A DNA stretch of 64,000 nucleotides from Bin5 sp965221345 (GTDB taxonomy: Bacteria > Chloroflexota > Anaerolineae > Caldilineales > Caldilineaceae). This document shows positions 35,817 to 44,236 of the stretch, one piece after another. The notes beneath the pieces are model-generated. The model did not search any database, was not told the DNA's origin, and saw nothing but the letters and a program-made list of their open reading frames with translations. Both the position numbers and the translations under genes were made by a program. The stretch's first letter is position 1. The number at the start of each line of letters is the position of its first letter. The stretch is from the NCBI GenBank assembly GCA_965221345.1, contig CBDCSD010000002.1:1736001-1800000 (forward strand), given 5' to 3'.

Positions 35817-36061
35817 TGCGACTCCGGCTCTCCGTAAATCGTTCCACGCAACTCCTGCCATGAAAACGCCTTGAGCGGGTCCGCCGCGTTCGGATCCCCC
35901 ACACTCAAATCGGGCAACCTGTACTCTCTCCGCGTTTCAGGCGCTACAAGTACCTGACGAAGGCCGTCCTCGATCACGGCGCGCAACGAACGGCCCGTCG
36001 CCTTTGCGTGCTGTCTTGCCCGCGCTAGCAGTTCATCATGGATTTCAATCGCCGTTTTCAT
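35813..36061 (-). CDS. vapB: Antitoxin (VapB type, ribbon-helix-helix-like)
   Basis: 82 residues from the ATG at 36061; a longer frame lacks support. The first 45 residues (MKTAIEIHDELLARARQHA, then TGRSLRAVIEDGLR) match the short strand and two helices of a ribbon-helix-helix DNA-binding domain. The C-terminal LPDLSVGDPNAADPLKAFSW region would wrap the toxin. It should repress its own promoter in complex with VapC. Confidence 0.85.
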   Translation of the reverse strand: MKTAIEIHDELLARARQHAKATGRSLRAVIEDGLRQVLVAPETRREYRLPDLSVGDPNAADPLKAFSWQELRGTIYGEPESQ

Positions 36062-36260
36062 GGTTGCAATCCTACCAATTCTTAGTAAATATGGGAAAGC
36101 CCTATCAGGGCGAATAGCAAAAACTCGGACAGGATTCAAGCCATGAAAGCCTCTCATCCTATATCAGCTGGCAACCCTGCGGAGGCCCTGCCCCGCAACG
36201 AAAAACTGCTCCACTATTTCGATCGGGCAAGAGGCCGTTCTCCAGCCCAACCCCCCAACA

Positions 36261-37559
36261 TCACATCCGCACGATCCGCCGCCGGAACGGCCACCGGTAG
36301 CGCAGCTTCTGACGCTCGCTGTAGTCCTCGTCCCCCGGCGTCGGCGCCACGACGCGGCCAAACATGACCCACCCCAGCGCCGAGAACAGCACGCTGACCA
36401 GGAAGATGGCGCTATGCGGCGCCCCCAGTCGCAAAAGCCCCACCGTCACCACCGGCGCCACCATGCCCCGCAGCCCAACCACTGTCGACTGGATCGCAGC
36501 GTATTCCGTCACCCGGTCCGGGTCAGCCAGCTGGATACCGGCGCTGATCCGCCCTAATTCAAAGCCTGCCATCCCCAATCCCCGCGCGATGGCCGACGGC
36601 AGCAACATCCACAGGTTCTGGGCCCACATGTAGGTGAGCGGCGTTACCATCGAGATCGCCGCAATGGCGCGCACAACAAAAAGGCCGCCGCGTTTATCGA
36701 TCGTCCGCCCCCACATTAGATAACTGAACAGCCAGGTTACCGACTCGACTAAGCCCAGAATGCCAATATCCGAGTAAGAGAGTTGCAAGCGGTCCACCTG
36801 CACTACCGGGTAAAGCGGCCAACTCAGCAGCCCTCCCAGCCCAAACAGCGAGTAGCTAAGCAGATAGATCGCGAAATTTCGATCGCTGCGCACAATCTGC
36901 CACAAATCGGAGAACGCCTTAGTCTGGCGCGGCGGCAATACCCCCTCGTCGACGTCGATGCGCGTGAAGAGATAGGTCGACAGGATGCCAAAGAGCGCGC
37001 CGATGGGAAAGAGAACGCGGTACCCTAACTGATCCATAGCCCAGCCGGCCAGCGGTGTGATCAGAAGGATGACGGAAACCCGCCCCATCCGCACAGTGGA
37101 CATCACTCTGCCCCGCCCGCTTTCCGGATACATCTTCTGTAAGACGCGCGTATAGGCCGGGATCACAAAAGATTCCAGCAACCCAAAAAGGACGCTTATC
37201 GCCATCAGCGGCACCGCCCCGGTGACGAAGGCGGTGAGCAAAAAGAGCGAACGCGCCAGCATCCAGCAAAAGACAATCAAGTTAATCGGGCGGCGGCGGC
37301 GCATCAGCACGATGCTGAAGGAGGTGAAAACCGAACCGACAAAGAGAAGCGCTGTATACAGCGCCAGCATATCGACCGTTGCGCCCAAACGGCGCAGCAC
37401 AACCTGCGTGAAGGGGATGGTCGTTGCGTAAAAGACGCCATAAGCTAACGACATCGAGAGTTCGATGTGCATGACCCGGCGTACCGCGGGCGTCAAGGAA
37501 CCGGCCAGAGCAGTCTCTAGCCACATACCGGTCCGGTTCAGCAATTCTGTTGCTTTCAT
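36261..37559 (-). CDS. MFS transporter, paralogue 1
   Basis: 432 residues from the ATG at 37559 (GGAG site). About 12 hydrophobic helices, with charged loops MRRRRPIN between helices 2 and 3 and GRVMSTVRMGR in the middle, as expected for major facilitator proteins. The substrate is unknown. The adjacent gene 37875-39173 is a same-length duplicate. Confidence 0.85.
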   Translation of the reverse strand: MKATELLNRTGMWLETALAGSLTPAVRRVMHIELSMSLAYGVFYATTIPFTQVVLRRLGATVDMLALYTALLFVGSVFTSFSIVLMRRRRPINLIVFCWMLARSLFLLTAFVTGAVPLMAISVLFGLLESFVIPAYTRVLQKMYPESGRGRVMSTVRMGRVSVILLITPLAGWAMDQLGYRVLFPIGALFGILSTYLFTRIDVDEGVLPPRQTKAFSDLWQIVRSDRNFAIYLLSYSLFGLGGLLSWPLYPVVQVDRLQLSYSDIGILGLVESVTWLFSYLMWGRTIDKRGGLFVVRAIAAISMVTPLTYMWAQNLWMLLPSAIARGLGMAGFELGRISAGIQLADPDRVTEYAAIQSTVVGLRGMVAPVVTVGLLRLGAPHSAIFLVSVLFSALGWVMFGRVVAPTPGDEDYSERQKLRYRWPFRRRIVRM

Positions 37560-37874
37560 CTTTTCTCCAGCCCAACACAAAAACTATACTTGGCCTCTGG
37601 CATGAGTCCCGTTCTCACCATCCTATCTCCCATGCAAATTCCACTTGAAATCACCACTCTTCACGCAGGCGCCACACCGAAAGGACTATGGTTCCAACTG
37701 TGATCGCAACCATCCGGACGAAATCACATCGCGCCAACGCAACACAGCCTCACCCTGCCACCGCGCGCCTCTCCCCACAACCATCGTTCGCGACTCAGAG
37801 CGAGGCCAGCGCAGTCGTTTCTCACTATCCCCTGACCCCTGACCCCTGTCCCCTGCAGTTCCCCCCTATCCCCA
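37560..37874. other. Intergenic region between the MFS paralogues
   Basis: 315 nt with no gene. It contains a four-unit heptamer array and flanking C-rich DNA resembling the larger array at 39703-39814. Confidence 0.5.
37825..37852. repeat. Heptamer tandem repeat, small array (4 units)
   Basis: CTATCCC, CTGACCC, CTGACCC, CTGTCCC, followed by CTGCAG. The order CTATCCC then CTGACCC then CTGCAG is the same as in the larger array at 39703-39814. Confidence 0.9.
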
Positions 37875-39173
37875 TCACATGCGCGGAATCCGTCGCCGGA
37901 ACGGCCAGCGAGAGCGCAGTTTCTGGCGCTCGCCGAATCCCTCGTCCGCAGGCAATGGCGCCTCCACCCAACCAAACGACACCCATCCCAGTGCCATGAC
38001 TAACGCGCTGATCAGGAAGATGCCGCTGTGCGGCACGCCCAGCCGCAAAAGCCCCATCATCACCAACGGCGTCAAGAGACCGCGCAGTCCGACCACTGTC
38101 GACTGGATCGCGGCATACTCGGTCACTCGATCAGGATCTGCCAACTGGATTCCGGCGTTGATTCGCCCTAATTCAAAGCCCGCCATCCCCATTCCTCGCG
38201 CAACTGCCGACGGTATCAACATCCACAGGCTTTGGGCCGTCATGTACGAGAGAGGCGTCACGATAGAGATCGCCGTGATCGCACGCACAACAGAAAGGCC
38301 TCCCCGTCTGTCGATCATCCGCCCCCATAACAGATAACTCAGCAGCCAGATTATCGACTCGACCAAACCCAGTAGGCCAATTTCCGAATAGGACAGTTGC
38401 AAGCGATCCACCTGCACGATCGGGTGAAGCGGCCATGCCAGCAGACCGCCCAATCCAAACAGCGTGTTACCGAAAAGATAGACCGCAAAGTTTCGATCGC
38501 TGCGCACGATCTGCCACAGGTCGGCAAATGTCTTGGTCTGGCGCGGCGGCAGTTTCCCCTCGTCAAGGTCGATGCGCGTAAAGAAATACGTGGCCAGAAT
38601 GCCAAACAGCGCGCCGATCGGAAAGAGCACCTGATACCCTGCATGATCCAATGCCCAACCAGCCAGCGGCGTGACCAGAAGGATTACTGAAACCATCCCC
38701 AGGCGCACAGCAGACATCGCTTTACCCCTCCCGGTTTCCGGATAAATCTTCTGGATTACACGCGTGTAGGCGGGAACAACGAACTCCTCCAACACCATTA
38801 GCAGGATGCCGATCACCATCAGCGGTATCGCGCCGGCAATGAAGGCCGTGAGCAGGAACAGCGAACGCCCCAGCAGCCAGCAGAAGACGATCAAGCTGAT
38901 GGTGCGGCGGCGGCGCATTAGCACCACACTGAAGGAGGTAAAGACAGAACCGATGTAAACAAGAGATGCATAGAGAGCCAGCATATCGACGCTGGCGCCC
39001 AACCGGCGCAGCACGACCGGCGTGAAGGGGATGATGGAGGCGTAGAAGACGCCGTATGCCAGCGACATCGAAAGCTCGATGTGCATGACCCGGCGCACAG
39101 AGGGCGGCAATGAACCGGCCAGAGCGGTCTCTATACGCATACCGCTGCGGCGCAGCAATTCTGTTCTATTCAT
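37875..39173 (-). CDS. MFS transporter, paralogue 2
   Basis: 432 residues from the ATG at 39173 (GGAG site). The upstream frame extension is Pro/Ala-rich and unlike the paralogue, so it is rejected. Twelve predicted helices; nearly the same sequence as paralogue 1 at VRRVMHIELSMSLAYGVFYA and through much of the length. Conservation drops in a few helices and in the C-terminal tail. Likely a tandem duplication followed by divergence. Confidence 0.85.
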   Translation of the reverse strand: MNRTELLRRSGMRIETALAGSLPPSVRRVMHIELSMSLAYGVFYASIIPFTPVVLRRLGASVDMLALYASLVYIGSVFTSFSVVLMRRRRTISLIVFCWLLGRSLFLLTAFIAGAIPLMVIGILLMVLEEFVVPAYTRVIQKIYPETGRGKAMSAVRLGMVSVILLVTPLAGWALDHAGYQVLFPIGALFGILATYFFTRIDLDEGKLPPRQTKTFADLWQIVRSDRNFAVYLFGNTLFGLGGLLAWPLHPIVQVDRLQLSYSEIGLLGLVESIIWLLSYLLWGRMIDRRGGLSVVRAITAISIVTPLSYMTAQSLWMLIPSAVARGMGMAGFELGRINAGIQLADPDRVTEYAAIQSTVVGLRGLLTPLVMMGLLRLGVPHSGIFLISALVMALGWVSFGWVEAPLPADEGFGERQKLRSRWPFRRRIPRM

Positions 39174-39590
39174 CTGTGCTCCAGCCTCAGGCAATTCCTT
39201 TGCCAGGCGTCTAGCGCGATCCGTTCTGACCAGTCTACTTTTGGGCCGGAGCGGGCCCCGACAAACTGTGAGGGGCCCAGATGCACCCCCGGCGCAAGCC
39301 GGAGGGTCCAACAAGCGCTGACTGTCGAACTCGTTCCAAAAAAGCTTGCCGAAGGCCGCCTCTTGGGCAGCGCTAGGCAATTTGATTACGGTAACACAGA
39401 GCCACATAGAACACAACCACAATCAGGCATATAAACACAAAGGTCAACTTCACACCCAAAGCCAATTCGTGCCAACGCAAATCAGCCCCACCCTGTAACC
39501 AAATGCGTCTCGGACCGTAACCGCCTTTCGCGTCCCCTTATGATGCCAGCAAAGGTGTTTCTCGCTCCTCACTCCTCTCCCCTTTCTCTT

Positions 39591-39663
39591 GGTTTTGGGC
39601 GGTCGGGCCTTCGGCCCTCCCTTGTGCGGGGGGACACCCCCCGCAACGCCCCCCTCCAAAACC
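39591..39663. repeat. 73-nt multi-hairpin element
   Basis: The outer arms GGTTTTG and CAAAACC enclose two hairpins: GGGCC-TTC-GGCCC (39605-39617) and a 9-bp stem TGCGGGGGG-ACA-CCCCCCGCA (39625-39645). The nested design resembles REP/BIME-type palindromic units or a small structured RNA. Confidence 0.75.
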
Positions 39664-39702
39664 AGTCCCGCCGCCGCCGCACGGGTCTCCGGCCCCTCCC
39701 CC

Positions 39703-39814
39703 CTATCCCCTATCCCCTATCCCCTATCCCCTATCCCCTGACCCCTGACCCCTGACCCCTGACCCCTGACCCCTGACCCCTGACCCCTGACCCCTGACCC
39801 CTGACCCCTGACCC
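39703..39814. repeat. Heptamer tandem array (16 units)
   Basis: Five exact CTATCCC units (39703-39737) followed by eleven exact CTGACCC units (39738-39814), then CTGCAG. All C-rich on one strand. Confidence 0.97.
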
Positions 39815-40022
39815 CTGCAGCTCCCTCCATCAGCGCTCAACCGGTCGCCAACAATCCTGAAAATCCCCAAATCCCGCAAATCCTGATTCAGACAACAAGC
39901 AACGCAATTCACTCCTTACGCCTCCTCGCCCTTCCTCAATCCCAAAACCATGTGCGAATGGGGTTACTAAAAACGAATAACCGAAAACTAGAAACTGTGA
40001 CATTCCCCGTCAATCCTATGAG

Positions 40023-40051
40023 TTGACAACAAATGCGTTTGCTATTAGCCT
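40023..40051 (+). promoter_or_regulatory. Candidate promoter of the export operon
   Basis: A perfect TTGACA (40023-40028) with a weak TAGCCT (40046-40051) at 17 nt, about 125 nt upstream of the membrane-fusion gene. Confidence 0.35.
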
Positions 40052-40176
40052 AGTCGCATGGGCCGGAAAAGGAGCGCGCTCCGTCGTAAGCCGGTCGTCG
40101 ATCGCGGACGATCGTTTGCGCCCGCCCGACATGCACCACCATCCACTCGTCACGCACCACTATCCACTTTTCAGAA

Positions 40177-41391
40177 ATGACCGCCTCACCGTCACAGAGT
40201 CCCAATGCCCGCTCCCGCTGGTTGCACAGCATTCTGCTGCTGCTACCCTTGCTCGCGTCTGTGATCGCCGGCTGCCTCGCGCCGGTACGCGCTGTGCCGA
40301 CGCCGACACCCTGGCCAACACCAGTGCTCTCCGAACAGAAGAGATATACGGTAACCCGCGGCACTGTCGAAGATCGCTTCCAACTCGTCGCCGAGGTCGC
40401 GCCTTTGCGTTGGGAGCCGCTCGCTTTTGCAGTTGACGGTAAATTGGGCGCCGTCTTAGTCAGCGAAGGGGAGGAGGCCGAAGAAGGCCAGATTCTCGCT
40501 GAGTTGATCATGCCCGACCTGCTGGAACAGTTGGAGCAGGCCCGCCTGGATCTTTCCAAGAACGAGAGTGTGCTTTGGGTCTATGAGAATGAACAGAGCT
40601 TCAATCTGGAAAGAGCCCAATTGGAGGCGCGCCGCGTCGAACTCCTGTTGGAACAAGCGCGCAACGCCGGCGACACCGACCAGATCGCCCTCCAGGAGGT
40701 CGCACTCGAGCTAGCTCAACTGAACCTGCACGAGGTAGAGAGCCGCGTAGACCCATCCCTGGTACAGGCGGTCGCCCGCGCCCAGTTGGCTGTCGCTGCC
40801 CTGGAGCGCCAAGTCGAGGAACGCCGTATCCGCGCCCCATTTTCTGGTCAGGTTGTCGCCGTGGGGATCGGTCTGAACAGTATGCGCGGGCCCCTGGAAC
40901 CGCCGCAACGCCGCGCCGATGTGCCCGCCTTTTCCCCCTTTATGGTCATCGTTGAACCGCAACCCGTTGAACTTATCGTCTCCAGCCAGAGTGCCCGCGC
41001 TTCCGATCTGGTCATTGGTAAGGAGGTGACCGCCATTCATCGTTGGGCACAGGATGAGCCGTTCCCCGTCAATGTTGCCCAGTTGCCCACCATCTCCTCC
41101 GGGGATCGTTTCACTCCCGGCTTTCCAGGCTCGATTCACCTCGCTATAGACGGCGAAACTCCCCCACTCGTCGCCGGAGAATTTATCAACATCGAAGTCG
41201 TCGCCGCCGTGCGCGACGATACCCTCGTGCTGCCCGCCGCCGCCGTGCGTCGTTTCGGAGGCCGCACCTTTGTCGTCGTCCAGGATGGTGACCGCCAGCG
41301 CCGCATCGACATCCGCACAGGCCTGGAGAGCCAGGGTATGGTCGAGGTGCTGGAAGGTCTCGCCGAAGGCGACGTCATTGTGGGACGCTAG
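40177..41391 (+). CDS. Periplasmic-type adaptor lipoprotein (MacA/HlyD family)
   Basis: 404 residues. Signal peptide with lipobox ending SVIAGC (lipidated Cys33), then a Pro/Thr linker, a biotinyl-lipoyl-like half (AVDGKLGAVLVSEGEEAEEGQILAEL written about 87-112), a long alpha-hairpin coiled coil (about 118-230), the second lipoyl half (RRIRAPFSGQVVAV) and a beta-barrel end. It couples an inner-membrane ABC pump to the envelope. The permease ATG follows the stop directly (TAGATG). First gene of a three-gene export operon. Confidence 0.85.
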   Translation: MTASPSQSPNARSRWLHSILLLLPLLASVIAGCLAPVRAVPTPTPWPTPVLSEQKRYTVTRGTVEDRFQLVAEVAPLRWEPLAFAVDGKLGAVLVSEGEEAEEGQILAELIMPDLLEQLEQARLDLSKNESVLWVYENEQSFNLERAQLEARRVELLLEQARNAGDTDQIALQEVALELAQLNLHEVESRVDPSLVQAVARAQLAVAALERQVEERRIRAPFSGQVVAVGIGLNSMRGPLEPPQRRADVPAFSPFMVIVEPQPVELIVSSQSARASDLVIGKEVTAIHRWAQDEPFPVNVAQLPTISSGDRFTPGFPGSIHLAIDGETPPLVAGEFINIEVVAAVRDDTLVLPAAAVRRFGGRTFVVVQDGDRQRRIDIRTGLESQGMVEVLEGLAEGDVIVGR

Positions 41392-44232
41392 ATGCGTTTT
41401 CGTTTCCCCTTTTTCGGCCTTGCGCTGCGTCGACTCTTCAGTCGACCAAGCCTGACCCTGCTGTCACTGCTGAGTATCGCCCTGGCCATCGGCATGGTAG
41501 CCAGCATTCCTGTCTTTTCGCAGGGGGTCAGCTACCTGCTGCTACAGGACGAATTGGCTGCCATCGGCGCCACCTTCCATCGTCCGCCCCTGACCATGCG
41601 CTTCTACTATATTGTGCCCAAAAGCAGCGCCCTTTCGCTGGATGATGCCCTGCGCCTTGAAACCGACTTTCGCCGCATCGTCGAAAGTGAGACAGGCCTC
41701 GCCGTCGCCGATACGCTCACCTATGTCGCCAGCCCCGGAATGGTCATTCAGCCGCTGGAAAATGACCCAACCTACACCGTTCTCAAAGACAATATCATCG
41801 TCGAAAATGTGCAGTTTGCCGTCGTCAACAATATCCGGGAGCGCATCGACATCATTGATGGCCTACCCTTTGGGACCGAGAGCAGCGACAGTAGCGTACA
41901 CGTTTGGTTGTATGAAGAGAAGGCCACCGAAATGGGTTTCCAGGTGGGTGAAACCTACCAGATGATTGAAGGCGCCTCCGGCCGCGCAATTCCCATTACC
42001 GTTGCCGGTATCTGGAGCCCAGCCGACCCCTCAGACTTCTACTGGTCTGCCACTACCATCTCCTGGCGCAAGCTCCTCCTCGTGACCGACAACGTCTATC
42101 GCCTCTCCATCGAGCCGGAGATCGGCCGTAAAACCGGCATCGCTGTCTGGTACCTCAGCCCCGACGAAGAAACCCTGCACCTGCATCAAGCCGATTCCGT
42201 CGCCAATGGCCTGCGCTTTGTGCCCAGTCGCGCCGATCTGCACTTCCCCGGCGCCAAAATGGATGTCTCGCCCGAACTGCCTCTGAACCGCTATCTGCAA
42301 AGAAGAGCCAGCCTGTCCGCGCTTCTGGTTGGCTTCAGCCTGCCTGCCATTGGTCTGCTGCTTTTCTTCCTGTGGATTCTTTCGCATGTGACGGCCCAGT
42401 TTCAACAGGAAGAGGTCGCCATTCTCGCCTCACGTGGTGCCGGTCGGCGCTTTGTTGCCTTCCTCATCCTGCTCGAAACACTGCTCCTGCTCGCCGTCGG
42501 TATTCCGCTCGGCCTGGGCGCCGGGTATGTCATGGCCCGCGCGATGGGTCTGGCTTCCGGTTTTCTCGTCTTTACGCCTCGCGCCGGCATCCCGGCCACT
42601 CTCCTGGAAGTAGATTGGCGTCTCATCGGCCTGGCTCTGTTACTGCTTGTGCTGGCACGAGGCATACCTGCCCTGCGCGCCGCACGCGGCGGCATTGTTC
42701 AACATCTGCGCAGCCGCTCCCGTCCGCACGCAGCGATTACAACACTTCTGCTCGCCGGCGATGGCGCTCTTATCGTGCTAACCTGGTACGCCTATCGCCA
42801 ACTGAGCCAGCGTGGCACACTCGGCATCATCGGCTGGGAGCCCAGCGGCGATCCATTTCGCGATCCGCTTCTGCTCCTGGCCCCTTCCCTTTTCGTCTTT
42901 ACCTCAGCTCTCGTGCTGACCCATCTCTTTCCACTGCTCATGGGGCCGGTCGATCGCCTGGGTAACCGCCTCCGCTCCTTCGTCGCCTACATGGGCCTCA
43001 CCCAACTGCATCGCCAGGGCAGACACTACTCAGGCAGCCTCTTCCTGACAATGGTCTGCCTCAGCCTCGGTGCCTTCTACGCCTCCATGGCCCTCAGCCT
43101 CGACCAATGGCTCGCGGACCGCATCCACTACCAGGTCGGCGCAGACTACCGCTTCCAGCAGGGCATACCTCCCCCGGAGATGGGGGGACCAAGCGGCCCC
43201 GGAGAGGAGCCGGATCCGGAAGTGGTCAGCGCCTGGTTGCTGCCCGTCGATGACTATCTGGGAATTCCCGGCGTCGAAGACGCAACCCGCGTCGCCGTCT
43301 TTAAAACCAGGACCAGTGTTTCCCGGCAGATCGACGCCGTCTTTCTCGGTATCGACCGTTACGACTTCCCCCGCGTCGCCTTTCATCGCTCGGATTTCAA
43401 TCGGGCTTCCCTGGGCGAACTGATGAATCGACTCGGTATGTATCCCAACGGAATCCTCGTCTCGCGTAACTTCCTGAAACGCAGCCGCCTCTTGGAAGGA
43501 CAGACTACCAAGCTGGACATATCGATAAACTACGGCTCCTTTGAACACGAGTTCCTGATTGTTGGCGCTTACGATTACTTTCCTACTGCCTATCCCGAGG
43601 ATACTGAGGTCTTCGTCGGCAATCTGGGCTACCTGTTCGAGCAGGTCGGCGATGAAAGTCTGCACCAGATCTGGATGACGACCCGCGATGACGCCGTCCC
43701 CCAGACAATTGTCGACAGCCTCAAGGATCTCGGGATCCATCCGATCCGCATCCGCGACGCACGCGCGCTTCTCACCCTCGACGAGGAAAGAGTTGAGCGC
43801 ATCGGTCTCTACGGCATCCTGTCGGTCGGCTTCCTGGCCTCCACCCTTCTGGCCAGCCTCGGTCTCCTGGTCTATACCTATGCCTCCCTTCAAGGCCGCT
43901 TGCAACAGATCAGCGTCATGCGCGCGGTCGGCCTCAAGACACGGCTCGTCCTCGCAATGGTGGGGGTCGAATACCTTGGCGTCATCCTTTTTGGCGTCCT
44001 GTGGGGGGTTGTGATTGGCATCGCCACCGCCTTCCTCTTTGTACCCTTCTTCCGCGTCAGCGGCGACCCCATCTTTGCCTTGCCGCCCTTTCTGCGCCAC
44101 ATCGCCTGGGGCCAGATCGGCATCCTCGCCCTTGTTTTCGGCAGCGCGTTGTTGGGTTCACAGTCGATTATTCTCTATTGGAGCACTCGGCGCGATCTCT
44201 TCCAGGTCCTGCGCATGGGGCAGAGGGAGTAA
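41392..44232 (+). CDS. FtsX/MacB-type ABC transporter permease
   Basis: 946 residues, much longer than a single MacB permease. An N-terminal helix (about 15-37) precedes a large extracytoplasmic domain (to about 300). Helices follow near 305-335, 350-395 and 405-425, with further helices around 445-530. A second extracytoplasmic block (about 570-790) is followed by three C-terminal helices (about 803-940) with the FtsX pattern VMRAVGLKTRLVLAMVGVEYLG. The layout looks like two FtsX repeats in one chain. It fits lipoprotein or peptide handling rather than solute import. Confidence 0.85.
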   Translation: MRFRFPFFGLALRRLFSRPSLTLLSLLSIALAIGMVASIPVFSQGVSYLLLQDELAAIGATFHRPPLTMRFYYIVPKSSALSLDDALRLETDFRRIVESETGLAVADTLTYVASPGMVIQPLENDPTYTVLKDNIIVENVQFAVVNNIRERIDIIDGLPFGTESSDSSVHVWLYEEKATEMGFQVGETYQMIEGASGRAIPITVAGIWSPADPSDFYWSATTISWRKLLLVTDNVYRLSIEPEIGRKTGIAVWYLSPDEETLHLHQADSVANGLRFVPSRADLHFPGAKMDVSPELPLNRYLQRRASLSALLVGFSLPAIGLLLFFLWILSHVTAQFQQEEVAILASRGAGRRFVAFLILLETLLLLAVGIPLGLGAGYVMARAMGLASGFLVFTPRAGIPATLLEVDWRLIGLALLLLVLARGIPALRAARGGIVQHLRSRSRPHAAITTLLLAGDGALIVLTWYAYRQLSQRGTLGIIGWEPSGDPFRDPLLLLAPSLFVFTSALVLTHLFPLLMGPVDRLGNRLRSFVAYMGLTQLHRQGRHYSGSLFLTMVCLSLGAFYASMALSLDQWLADRIHYQVGADYRFQQGIPPPEMGGPSGPGEEPDPEVVSAWLLPVDDYLGIPGVEDATRVAVFKTRTSVSRQIDAVFLGIDRYDFPRVAFHRSDFNRASLGELMNRLGMYPNGILVSRNFLKRSRLLEGQTTKLDISINYGSFEHEFLIVGAYDYFPTAYPEDTEVFVGNLGYLFEQVGDESLHQIWMTTRDDAVPQTIVDSLKDLGIHPIRIRDARALLTLDEERVERIGLYGILSVGFLASTLLASLGLLVYTYASLQGRLQQISVMRAVGLKTRLVLAMVGVEYLGVILFGVLWGVVIGIATAFLFVPFFRVSGDPIFALPPFLRHIAWGQIGILALVFGSALLGSQSIILYWSTRRDLFQVLRMGQRE

Positions 44233-44236
44233 CAGC

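Larger units (their letters stand above)
39174..40022. other. Repeat-rich intergenic DNA
   Basis: About 850 nt with no supported gene. It holds a 73-nt multi-hairpin element (39591-39663), a 16-unit heptamer array (39703-39814) and C-rich flanks. Frames here encode only Pro/Leu/Ser-rich translations of the repeats. Confidence 0.55.

Noticed and set aside
39174..39422. N-terminal extension of the second MFS gene
   Set aside because: The paralogue starts at the equivalent of 39173, and the extension is not membrane-like or conserved.
39703..39814. Possible CRISPR array
   Set aside because: Units are 7 bp, directly adjacent, with no spacers and no cas genes nearby.
43030..44100. A 356-codon minus-strand open frame inside the FtsX permease gene
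   Set aside because: Antisense to a well-supported membrane protein; composition is highly charged as expected for a shadow of hydrophobic codons, with no family motif.
44015..44236. N-terminal extension of the twin ATPase into the permease gene
   Set aside because: It overlaps the permease by more than 200 nt in another frame; the ATG at 44237 fits a 4-nt operon gap.
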